Shown here: positions 1-6,833 of the stretch, piece after piece | How positions within the stretch are numbered: position 1 is the stretch's first letter | Layout: the number at the start of each line of letters is the position of its first letter | Assembly: GCA_025996755.1 (NCBI GenBank) | Contig: BNTR01000128.1 | Span: 1 to 7,661 of the forward strand | Direction: 5' to 3' | DNA: 7,661 nucleotides | DNA from: Bacteroidia bacterium | Lineage (GTDB): Bacteria; Bacteroidota; Bacteroidia; Bacteroidales; Azobacteroidaceae | Notes under the pieces: generated by a model | The model's input: only the letters and a program-made list of their open reading frames with translations | Told to the model about the DNA's origin: nothing | Database searches by the model: none | Program-made: the position numbers and the translations under genes

Positions 1-982
1 CCGCCTTTGAATAACTGCCCGGTCTGGGAAAATACACGGAAGAGATGTTTCCGGGTATGTAAACGCTCTCCTTGAAAAACACCCTGTCCTCGTCGGGACC
101 GCCGATATAATTAGACCGCAGGTAGGTCTCCATCTCGTGCAGCATCAGCGTGGGTGCTTTTTGTGGGTCGGCATCGTCGAGCATAAGCGTTTCAGTCATG
201 GTGCCGGGGAAAAAGAGGTCGTTCAATTTCAGATAAATGTCATAGTCGTAGCGAAATTTGTCAATTTCCGTATACAGTGTTCTATAGCCTGCCATGCGAG
301 CCTGTGCGCCGATTCTGGATTTCCATCTGGTGATGTCTTTGAAAGTGTTTTCGGCGGCGGTGCCGCCCGTGGCGTGCTGCCAACCGGAGAGGGAATAGTT
401 CCAATAACGGTCAACCACCAATTTTACGCCGGCGGCTTCATGGGTCGGCTTCATCTTCCACTTCTTATCGGTCGCGTCGAACCACCACCAGTCATAGACC
501 ACCTTCACGCCATCCGTTTCGTAGTCCTTAGTCAAATCTCCGGCTTTGCGATAGATGTAGGGGAGCGGCTCAATGCCCAATTTCAGGGCATTCCAGTCCT
601 TTTGCCAAATTAGTTGCTGCCGCTCCTGTTCGGTCATCGGATTGACCGTGCCAGGGGCTACGCCGCCCGGACCGATGGTTGTGTTGTCATTGCTTGCGCG
701 CGTGGAGGCGGAATTATTCGTATCCCCTCCCCCGTCAGGAGTTACCCAGTTGATGATTAACCCGCCGCTCTTGACCATGGCTTCAATCGTAACATCGTCC
801 AACACCCATTGCGGGGTGGGTTCGGTAACTTCGCCGCCGCCGGACGGCGGCAGTTCGGGTTGTTGTTCCTCCAACAGGTGGGAGGCGCACGCAGAAAGTG
901 CGAGCGTGAGGCTCAGCGCGAATACTCTATAACTCGTTGCTTTGCAGCGAGTTAATGCCGATGATGACGATAACTTGAACAT
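1..982 (-). CDS. Putative lipoprotein of unknown function (3' end beyond the left edge)
   Basis: The frame is open from an ATG at 982-980 to the left edge: 327 codons, no stop. The first 32 residues form a lipoprotein signal peptide: basic residues (R12, K14, R19), a hydrophobic stretch VFALSLTLAL, and a lipobox L29-S30-A31-C32. The mature protein should be lipidated on C32 and sit in the outer or inner membrane facing the periplasm or surface. A Pro/Gly/Glu-rich linker follows (about 38-58), then a short segment, a second Gly/Asn/Thr-rich linker (about 83-117), and an aromatic-rich domain from about 118 with a Trp triplet at 165-167 and many Tyr/Trp residues. I recognise no family or catalytic motif. 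Acidic residues occur only at +7/+8 after the Cys, so the surface-export signal known from Bacteroidota lipoproteins is not clear. The start is supported by the promoter 31 bases upstream and by the signal peptide. It could be a binding or structural lipoprotein; no function is claimed. Confidence 0.85.
   Translation of the reverse strand, partial: MFKLSSSSALTRCKATSYRVFALSLTLALSACASHLLEEQQPELPPSGGGEVTEPTPQWVLDDVTIEAMVKSGGLIINWVTPDGGGDTNNSASTRASNDNTTIGPGGVAPGTVNPMTEQERQQLIWQKDWNALKLGIEPLPYIYRKAGDLTKDYETDGVKVVYDWWWFDATDKKWKMKPTHEAAGVKLVVDRYWNYSLSGWQHATGGTAAENTFKDITRWKSRIGAQARMAGYRTLYTEIDKFRYDYDIYLKLNDLFFPGTMTETLMLDDADPQKAPTLMLHEMETYLRSNYIGGPDEDRVFFKESVYIPGNISSVYFPRPGSYSKA
930..954 (-). repeat. 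Inverted repeat (hairpin) inside the signal-peptide codons of the lipoprotein gene
   Basis: Two 11-base arms (930-940 and 944-954) flank a 3-base loop (941-943). The plus strand gives 10 Watson-Crick pairs and one G-T pair. In the mRNA (minus strand) the same position becomes a C-A mismatch, leaving 7 + 3 pairs around an AAA loop. It covers roughly codons 10-18. It could affect translation initiation or be chance. It is too far inside the gene and lacks a U-tract, so it is not a terminator. Confidence 0.5.
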
Positions 983-1013
983 ATTTTGTATATAATGTGT
1001 TAATAATTCGGTG

Positions 1014-1044
1014 CAAAGGTACGATGTTTTTTTGGAATGTGCAA
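1014..1044 (-). promoter_or_regulatory. Bacteroidota-type promoter of the lipoprotein gene
   Basis: Read on the minus strand, a -33 TTG (1044-1042) is followed after 20 bases by the -7 box TACCTTTG (1021-1014). This matches the Bacteroidota housekeeping sigma consensus TTG / TAnnTTTG. The -7 box ends 31 bases before the ATG at 982, giving an A/T-rich leader without a Shine-Dalgarno sequence. The spacer contains a run of seven A. Confidence 0.85.
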
Positions 1045-1055
1045 ATGTTTTTGCA
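1040..1055. repeat. Short inverted repeat over the lipoprotein -33 element
   Basis: TGCAAA (1040-1045) and TTTGCA (1050-1055) form perfect 6-base arms around TGTT. The left arm contains the -33 element of the lipoprotein promoter. This position would suit an operator, but the region is A/T-rich and short repeats arise by chance. Confidence 0.3.
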
Positions 1056-1073
1056 TTTTTTTTTGGAAAACGA

Positions 1074-1103
1074 TTGGCAATTCAAAAATTGGCATTACCT
1101 TTG
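1074..1103 (+). promoter_or_regulatory. Bacteroidota-type promoter of radA
   Basis: A -33 TTG (1074-1076) is followed after 19 bases by TACCTTTG (1096-1103), an exact match to TAnnTTTG. The box ends 27 bases before the radA ATG at 1131. This also excludes the longer in-frame upstream extension (from 1011) as coding, because the promoter lies inside it. It is divergent from the lipoprotein promoter, with 29 bp between the two -33 elements. Confidence 0.85.
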
Positions 1104-1130
1104 CGGAAAATATCATATAAACATAAACAG

Positions 1131-2507
1131 ATGGCAGCAAAAACAAAAACAGCATTTGTGTGCACGCAGTGTGGCAACGATTCGCCGAAATGGTTGGGCA
1201 AATGCCCCGTCTGCGGCGAATGGAACACGTATGTGGAGGAGGTGATTAGCAAAAGTACGCCCGACAACATCGTGCCGGCGATGTCGAATTTCGATACGTT
1301 TCACTCGAAACCCATTCTGTTGCAAGAGATTGAGACGGATGCGGAGGTGCGGATGGATATGAACGATTTGGAGTTGAACCGCGTGCTCGGCGGCGGCTTG
1401 GTGCCCGGCTCGCTGGTGCTGATTGGCGGTGAGCCGGGGATTGGGAAATCGACCCTCGTGCTGCAAACGGTGTTGAAACTGCCGCAGTATAAAACGCTGT
1501 ATGTGTCCGGCGAAGAGAGTGCTAAACAGTTGAAACTGAGGGCTGAACGGCTTAATACTTCCAGCGAAAACTGCTTCATCGTGTGCGAAACAAATTTGGA
1601 GAAAATTTTTACACATATAAATAATGTCAAACCCGATTTGGTGATTGTGGACTCCATTCAGACCGTTTTCACCGACCGTGCCGAGTCCAGCCCGGGCAGT
1701 ATCACGCAGGTCAGGGAGTGCTCGGCGGGCTTGCTGAAATTTGCCAAAGAGACCGGCACCCCAACCCTGCTCATCGGGCACATCAACAAGGACGGCAATA
1801 TCGCCGGTCCAAAGGTGCTGGAACACATCGTGGACACTGTTTTGCAGTTTGAGGGCGACCAGCACTATATGTATCGCATCCTGCGCAACATCAAAAACCG
1901 CTTCGGAAGCACCTCTGAATTAGGCATTTACGAAATGCGTCAAGACGGCTTGCGCGAGGTCAATAACCCCTCCGAATTGCTTTTGACGCAAAACCACGAG
2001 GGGCTGAGCGGCGTTGCCATCGCGGCTGCCATCGAGGGCGTGCGTCCGTTTCTGATTGAAACACAGGGACTTGTGAGCACGGCTGCCTACGGCGTGCCGC
2101 AACGCAGCGCAACGGGCTTCGACATTCGCCGTATGAATATGCTTTTGGCGGTGTTGGAAAAGCGGGCGGGCTTCAAACTCGGTCAGAAGGACGTGTTTTT
2201 GAACATTGCGGGCGGGCTGCGGGTGAACGACCCCGCGATGGATTTGTCGGTGATTAGCGCGGTGCTTTCGTCGAGTTTGGATGTTACCATTGAGCGCGAA
2301 ACGTGCGTGTGTGGCGAGGTGGGGCTTTCGGGCGAAATTCGCCCCATCAATCGCATCGAGCAACGCATTCTCGAAGCCGAAAAACTTGGTTTCAAGCGCA
2401 TCATCATCCCGCAAAACAACCTTAAAGGCTTCGACATCAAGCGATTGCAAATACAAATCAAAGCCGTGAAAAAGGTGGAGGAAGCCTTCCGCGAGTTGTT
2501 TGGATGA
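1131..2507 (+). CDS. radA: DNA repair protein RadA (branch migration ATPase)
   Basis: A 458-residue RadA of the usual family length. RadA is a cytoplasmic RecA-like ATPase that drives branch migration of recombination intermediates together with RecA. Visible in order: an N-terminal C4 zinc finger (C11, C14, C25, C28); a RecA-like core with Walker A GGEPGIGKST at 99-108 and Walker B LVIVD ending at D174; the RadA-specific KNRFG motif at 255-259; and a C-terminal Lon-protease-like domain (about 280-458) with GEVGLSGEIRPI at 395-406. The Lon-like domain is structural in this family. The frame is open upstream to 1011, but the ATG at 1131 is chosen because the protein then begins MAAKTKTAFVC, as RadA proteins typically do, and because a promoter ends at 1103. 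The leader is A-rich with no Shine-Dalgarno. It is a single-gene unit converging on hflX with two bases between the stop codons. Confidence 0.97.
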   Translation: MAAKTKTAFVCTQCGNDSPKWLGKCPVCGEWNTYVEEVISKSTPDNIVPAMSNFDTFHSKPILLQEIETDAEVRMDMNDLELNRVLGGGLVPGSLVLIGGEPGIGKSTLVLQTVLKLPQYKTLYVSGEESAKQLKLRAERLNTSSENCFIVCETNLEKIFTHINNVKPDLVIVDSIQTVFTDRAESSPGSITQVRECSAGLLKFAKETGTPTLLIGHINKDGNIAGPKVLEHIVDTVLQFEGDQHYMYRILRNIKNRFGSTSELGIYEMRQDGLREVNNPSELLLTQNHEGLSGVAIAAAIEGVRPFLIETQGLVSTAAYGVPQRSATGFDIRRMNMLLAVLEKRAGFKLGQKDVFLNIAGGLRVNDPAMDLSVISAVLSSSLDVTIERETCVCGEVGLSGEIRPINRIEQRILEAEKLGFKRIIIPQNNLKGFDIKRLQIQIKAVKKVEEAFRELFG

Positions 2508-2509
2508 CA

Positions 2510-3745
2510 TCACATTTCCGCTTCGCTGTAATCCTGATACAGGAAATCGTTGTAAGGGAAGCGTTCGACGTGGATTTCCCGGACTTTTTGATACAGCAGG
2601 GCTTTCAGTTCGTCGATGTTTTGGCGTTCCTGCGCGGAGATGAAGAGGCAATTTTCGTGCAGGTTGTTCATCCACGTGCGTTTCAATTCGTCTAAGGGGA
2701 TGTTTTCTTTGGTGCGCGGCGTGAGGTCGTCCGCGTCCTTTTCGACGTGCTCGAAGGCATCTATCTTGTTGAAAACGATGATGGTGGGCTTGTCCGTTTT
2801 CGTGATGTCGTGGAGAGTTTTTGCGACCACGTCTAATTGCTCCTCGAAGGCGGGGTGTGAAATATCGACCACGTGCACCAGCAAATCGGCTTCGCGCACC
2901 TCGTCGAGGGTCGATTTGAACGATTCGATGAGTTCGGTGGGCAGTTTGCGGATAAATCCGACCGTGTCGGTGATTAGGAAAGTGAGATTGTCGATGGTAA
3001 TCTTGCGCACGGTGGTGTCGAGGGTTGCAAAGAGTTTGTTTTCGGCGAACACGTCGGACTTGCTCAGCAGGTTCATCAGGGTGGATTTGCCCACGTTGGT
3101 GTAGCCCACGAGTGCCACGCGGACGAGTTTGCCGCGGTTTTGTCGTTGGTTGGCTTTCTGTTTGTCAATCTCTTTGAGGTCTTCTTTGAGTTTGGAAACC
3201 TTGTTGAGGATGATTCGGCGGTCGATTTCCAATTGCGTTTCACCCGGACCGCGCATTCGCATCCCGCCGCTGCCGGTGCCGCTTTGCCGCTCAAGGTGTG
3301 TCCACAGGCGTTTCAGGCGGGGGAGCATATAGTTGTATTGCGCCAACTCTACCTGCGTTTTGGCGTGAGCCGTTTGGGCACGGGCGGCGAAAATGTCGAG
3401 GATGAGGCTCGTCCTGTCCATGATTTTCACTTTCAGTTCGGCTTCGATGTTGCGCAACTGCTTGGGACTCAGTTCGTCGTCGAAAATGACCATACCAATT
3501 TCGTTGTCCGCATCTTCGGTGTAGGCTTTGATTTCCTGCAATTTTCCCGAGCCTACGAACGTGACGGGGTGGGCTTGCTCCAGCCGCTGCGTGAAGCGGC
3601 GCACGGTGCGGATGCCCGCCGTGTCAGCCAAAAAGTCGAGTTCGTCCAAATATTCTTTGGATTTTTGCTCGTTCTGTGCGGGCGTAATCAGCCCCACGAG
3701 CACCGCGTTTTCCGTCATTGTGTCGGTGAGTATAAATTCTTTCAT
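2510..3745 (-). CDS. hflX: Ribosome-splitting GTPase HflX
   Basis: A 411-residue cytoplasmic GTPase of the HflX family, which binds the 50S subunit and splits stalled or stress-arrested 70S ribosomes. Seen: the N-terminal HflX domain (about 12-155); the Gly-rich family linker SGGMRMRGPGETQLEIDRR at 159-177; a helical segment; then the G domain with G1 GYTNVGKST (214-222), DTT of G2 (243-245), G3 DTVG (260-263), G4 NKID (326-329) and the G5-like ISA (369-371). All nucleotide-binding motifs look intact. The ATG at 3745-3743 is chosen: it gives MKEFILTD..., typical of Bacteroidota HflX, and forms an ATGA overlap with the stop codon of the upstream gene. An in-frame extension to 3880 lies wholly inside that gene and is rejected. 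No TAnnTTTG box was seen just upstream, so transcription probably comes from the promoter at 6851-6881, with translational coupling. Confidence 0.97.
   Translation of the reverse strand: MKEFILTDTMTENAVLVGLITPAQNEQKSKEYLDELDFLADTAGIRTVRRFTQRLEQAHPVTFVGSGKLQEIKAYTEDADNEIGMVIFDDELSPKQLRNIEAELKVKIMDRTSLILDIFAARAQTAHAKTQVELAQYNYMLPRLKRLWTHLERQSGTGSGGMRMRGPGETQLEIDRRIILNKVSKLKEDLKEIDKQKANQRQNRGKLVRVALVGYTNVGKSTLMNLLSKSDVFAENKLFATLDTTVRKITIDNLTFLITDTVGFIRKLPTELIESFKSTLDEVREADLLVHVVDISHPAFEEQLDVVAKTLHDITKTDKPTIIVFNKIDAFEHVEKDADDLTPRTKENIPLDELKRTWMNNLHENCLFISAQERQNIDELKALLYQKVREIHVERFPYNDFLYQDYSEAEM
3742..3745 (-). other. ATGA stop/start overlap coupling the GH3 fusion gene to hflX
   Basis: On the minus strand ATGA (3745-3742) contains the hflX ATG and the TGA stop of the fusion gene. 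Four-base overlaps of this kind usually mean co-transcription and translational coupling by reinitiation. No Shine-Dalgarno sequence is visible before the hflX ATG, which fits coupling but is also normal in Bacteroidota. Confidence 0.85.
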
Positions 3746-6700
3746 ATATGCAGTGATTCGTAAATAATGTCCTGTATGCGCGAGCGAATTTTCAGTTCGG
3801 CGATTTTGTTGTTGGTGCGCGAGGGGTGGGTGCGGTTCGACAGGAAGATGTAAATCAGTTGGTTGTCGGGGTCTATCCAAAAGCAGGTGCCTGTGTAGCC
3901 GGTGTGTCCGTAGGCACTCGTGGGCGTGGAGAGGCTGGTAACTTGGCTCACCACTTTTTGGGTTGTAACGATTCGCCGCTTGCCTTTTCGCGTAACATTT
4001 CTCTTTATGTGGGTCGATTTGTCGGGTTTGTCGAAGCCCAGCCCGCGGTGGCAGGTGGGGCTTTTGGTGGTTGTGAAGATTCGCGCTGTGTGTGAGGAAA
4101 AATACCGCTCGCCGCCATAGGTGCCGTTGTTGAGGTAGAGTTGCAGCAGTTTAGCCAGGTCGTTGGCGTTGGAAAACAGTCCGGCATTGCCCGACACGCT
4201 GCCCATAAATGCCGCCATCTCGTCGGAGGGTGAGCCAACGAGTAGTTGCCTGCGCAGAAACTCGTCTTTTTCGGTGGGCACGACAACGCTGCGGTCGAAG
4301 CGTTTCAACGGCAAAAAGCCCGTTGTGGTGGCTCCAAGACGCGAAAAGAACGTCTCTTCGGTGTAAACGTCCAGCGGCTTGCCCGTGATGTTTTCGACGG
4401 CTTCTTTCAGGAGGATGAAATTCAAATCGCTGTAGAGATAGTCTTTGGTTTTGCGCAACACAACGGTGTCGGCAATCGTCCGCACCGCGCGTTTTCCGAT
4501 GTCATCGGTAACATACAAATCGTCCGCCACGCGCTTGCTGATGCCTTCTTGGGGCGTTTTCGACACCAAAGAGGGGATAAACTTATAGTCTTCGCGCGCA
4601 TACACCGACGGGGCGTATTGAATGCGGTGTGTGGCATCGCGCCGTCGTGAAAAAAGCGACCCTGTGAAACTTTCAGGGTCGATAAGTTGTTGATAGAAAA
4701 GGAAAAACGCCGGCAGCCCCGTTTGATGAAACAGTGCCTCTCGCACGGTGATGTCCTGTTTGTCTGACTTCCGAAGTTCGGGGATGTGCTTGCTCAATTT
4801 GTCCTGCAAATCCATTTTGCCCTCGTCCACCAATTTGATAATCGCCGCCAGCGTGGCTGTAGCCTTGGTGATGGATGCCAAATCGTAGATGTCCGAAGTC
4901 TCGGTGGGGCGTGCCTGTGAGTAGTCGAAATGCCCGAATGCTTCGTTGTAAACCACCACGCCCTTTTTGGCAATCAGCACCTGACAGCCGGGGAAGGCTT
5001 TTTGGTCGATGCCCTCCATCGCCACGGCGGCGATGGCGTTCAGTTTGCGCTGCGACATACCCACTTCGGTCGGATGTTGGTAGGAGAGGCGCGTTTTCGC
5101 GGTGCTCAGCCCGTCGTGCCATTCATACAGCCCGTCGATGCTCACCGGCAGTTTGCCCTTGGCGGGAATGCCGCCCATGATGACCTCTGCCGCCGCTTTT
5201 TGTGCGTAGGGCGTGTCCTCGTAAGCCATTATCACCGATTGCGCGGCGGCAATGCTTGTCGTATATCTCGCCAGCGTGTAGGGCGAAGTGAAAAAGCACA
5301 GATGTACCTCTTTTTTCGCGCTTGCCAATGCCTGAATGACGGTCGGCACATAGCCCACCGTGGGGGCGTGAACAGCCACGACCACCCGTTTGTAGTTTTT
5401 CAACTTGTCGGTAATGGTCTGCGTGTTCGTTTTTGTCGGGAATTGAAAATAGTCGAAATCGCCGTAGAGAGCCATCGCTTTTTGAAAATCCGTTCGTGTG
5501 CTTGCGCCGAAAGATACAACGGCTATTTTCTTGTTAGCCAAGTGATTAAGCGGTACGACGTTGGCTTCGTTTTTCAGTAGCGTGATGGCTTCCTCGTTCA
5601 GTTTTTGTATCAGCCAAACGGCATAGTTTGAGTTGAGGCGCGTGTTTATTCCTTCTAACTCGATGGGTTTCAGTTGGTTAAGTCCGGCGATGTATTTGTA
5701 GCGCAGGATTTTCAGACATTTGGCATCGAGGTCTTTCAGTTCGAGCCTGCCGTCGTCTAATGCTTTTTTGATGGCTGCTATTTCCTCCTCCAATTTCACT
5801 CGTCCCAAAAGCATATCGTTTCCGGCAGCCAACGCCTCCACGCATACACTTCCGGAGCGTCCCGCGCCCTTCATTTCCAGCGCATCGGTGAGAACAAGCC
5901 CGTCAAATTCCAATTCGCCCTGCAACAGCCCGCCAATGATTGTTGGCGACAGCGATGCCGGCAAATTCGGCGTTGTGTCCAGCGCAGGCACTGCCAGATG
6001 CCCAACCATGATGCCGGAAAAACCGGCGTTGATATACTGCCTGAAAGGGTATAACTCCACCTCATCCAGCCGTTTACGCTCGTGGCGGATGACGGGCAAA
6101 GCGGCGTGCGAATCGGTGTTTGTGTCGCCGTGACCGGGGAAATGCTTGGCAACGGCAATCACGCCCTGATTTTCCAACCCTTTGGCATACGCCAACCCGC
6201 GTGTAGCCACCTCCTGCGGGTTTTCGCCAAACGAGCGGGTGCCAATAACAGGATTGGCGGGGTTGTTATTCACGTCCAAATCGGGAGCAAAATTCATCTG
6301 AATGCCCATCTCGCGACATTCCCGCCCCATCTCTTCGCCATAAGAACGAATCAAATCGACATCCTGAACGGCACCCAGCATCATATTTCGCGGAAACTGC
6401 GGCGTGTTTGCTAACCGCATCGACAGCCCCCACTCCGCATCGGAACTGATGAACAGCGGCACACGGCTCGCCTTCTGATACTGATTGACGCTCTCCACCT
6501 GCTCTCTGACATTGCCTTTGGAAAACAGCAACCCGCCGAGATGCAACTCCCTGATATGGCTCAAAACAGCCGCCCGCGCAGCCTGAGCAGGCTCAACAGT
6601 ATAAATAAACAGTTGCCCGATTTTCTCATCCACCGTCATCCGGCTAAAAACCGAATCCACCCAAAGCGTCATCTTCATCTTGTCCACCTGCGGCAAGGGG

Positions 6701-6822
6701 GCAGCCCGCAGTCCCCCGCCGCCGATAGTCGGCAAACAAAGCACCGCCACCGTCAAGACGATGTTTCGGCATCGCTCAAAAAGACGTTGCTTGCCCCGCA
6801 ATCCTCTGAATATCTTTTTCAT
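3742..6822 (-). CDS. Exported NagZ-like beta-N-acetylglucosaminidase (GH3) fused to a class C beta-lactamase-fold hydrolase
   Basis: 1026 residues. A basic n-region and hydrophobic stretch (20-32) form a Sec signal peptide, probably cut after A40. The GH3 domain (about 50-345) carries the NagZ signature KHFPGHGDTNTDSH at 226-239, with the Asp237/His239 dyad used by NagZ enzymes as general acid/base, and the likely nucleophile Asp313 in VLTDALEM. About 380-565 is a GH3 C-terminal domain (AITLLKNE to GKLPVSI). About 585-1026 is a serine hydrolase of the class C beta-lactamase fold: S650-I-T-K653, Y797-S-D799, and H973-T-G in place of KTG. In Bacillus subtilis NagZ and the beta-lactamase-like AmiE are separate neighbours that act in turn on muropeptides (GlcNAc removal, then MurNAc-L-Ala cleavage). 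By analogy this protein may do both in the periplasm; that is inference, and the second domain could instead be an esterase or peptidase. The start is fixed by the promoter 28 bases upstream. hflX follows with an ATGA overlap. Confidence 0.93.
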   Translation of the reverse strand: MKKIFRGLRGKQRLFERCRNIVLTVAVLCLPTIGGGGLRAAPLPQVDKMKMTLWVDSVFSRMTVDEKIGQLFIYTVEPAQAARAAVLSHIRELHLGGLLFSKGNVREQVESVNQYQKASRVPLFISSDAEWGLSMRLANTPQFPRNMMLGAVQDVDLIRSYGEEMGRECREMGIQMNFAPDLDVNNNPANPVIGTRSFGENPQEVATRGLAYAKGLENQGVIAVAKHFPGHGDTNTDSHAALPVIRHERKRLDEVELYPFRQYINAGFSGIMVGHLAVPALDTTPNLPASLSPTIIGGLLQGELEFDGLVLTDALEMKGAGRSGSVCVEALAAGNDMLLGRVKLEEEIAAIKKALDDGRLELKDLDAKCLKILRYKYIAGLNQLKPIELEGINTRLNSNYAVWLIQKLNEEAITLLKNEANVVPLNHLANKKIAVVSFGASTRTDFQKAMALYGDFDYFQFPTKTNTQTITDKLKNYKRVVVAVHAPTVGYVPTVIQALASAKKEVHLCFFTSPYTLARYTTSIAAAQSVIMAYEDTPYAQKAAAEVIMGGIPAKGKLPVSIDGLYEWHDGLSTAKTRLSYQHPTEVGMSQRKLNAIAAVAMEGIDQKAFPGCQVLIAKKGVVVYNEAFGHFDYSQARPTETSDIYDLASITKATATLAAIIKLVDEGKMDLQDKLSKHIPELRKSDKQDITVREALFHQTGLPAFFLFYQQLIDPESFTGSLFSRRRDATHRIQYAPSVYAREDYKFIPSLVSKTPQEGISKRVADDLYVTDDIGKRAVRTIADTVVLRKTKDYLYSDLNFILLKEAVENITGKPLDVYTEETFFSRLGATTTGFLPLKRFDRSVVVPTEKDEFLRRQLLVGSPSDEMAAFMGSVSGNAGLFSNANDLAKLLQLYLNNGTYGGERYFSSHTARIFTTTKSPTCHRGLGFDKPDKSTHIKRNVTRKGKRRIVTTQKVVSQVTSLSTPTSAYGHTGYTGTCFWIDPDNQLIYIFLSNRTHPSRTNNKIAELKIRSRIQDIIYESLHI

Positions 6823-6833
6823 AAATTTACATT

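Noticed and set aside
137..613. 158-codon plus-strand frame at the left edge
   Set aside because: The minus strand there is continuously open for 327 codons with promoter, signal peptide and lipobox; the plus frame has none of these.
1011..1130. 40-codon N-terminal extension of RadA
   Set aside because: It contains the radA promoter and precedes the conserved zinc-finger start; the sequence MQRYDVFLECANVF is not RadA-like.
1113..1865. 250-codon open frame on the minus strand, antisense to radA
   Set aside because: It lies opposite RadA, whose motifs are unmistakable. The product is rich in His, Arg and Gln with no recognisable domain, typical of a frame opposite GC-rich codons, and it has no promoter or leader.
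2481..2492. GGAAGCCTTCC near the end of radA as a possible terminator
   Set aside because: The arms leave a loop of only one base and no T-tract follows, so it cannot act as an intrinsic terminator.
1920..2675. 251-codon minus-strand frame spanning the 3' ends of radA and hflX
   Set aside because: It overlaps hflX in a different frame and radA antisense. Both are clear conserved genes, and the product has low-complexity composition without domains.
3140..3763. 207-codon plus-strand frame opposite hflX
   Set aside because: It is antisense to the HflX linker and N-terminal domain, with no promoter or protein motif.
4930..5580. 216-codon plus-strand frame opposite the GH3 fusion
   Set aside because: Composition is dominated by His, Arg and Phe, and no domain is visible. 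The opposite strand encodes the conserved GH3 C-terminal and linker region.
6800..6822. Possible lipobox around Cys29 of the GH3 fusion protein
   Set aside because: The residue before Cys29 is Leu (VAVLC), which signal peptidase II does not normally accept; cleavage by signal peptidase I near Ala40 fits better.
6827..6832. Minimal start-stop element (ATG-TAA on the minus strand) 4 bases before the GH3-fusion ATG
   Set aside because: Six bases in an A/T-rich leader; such strings arise readily by chance, and nothing shows that it is translated.
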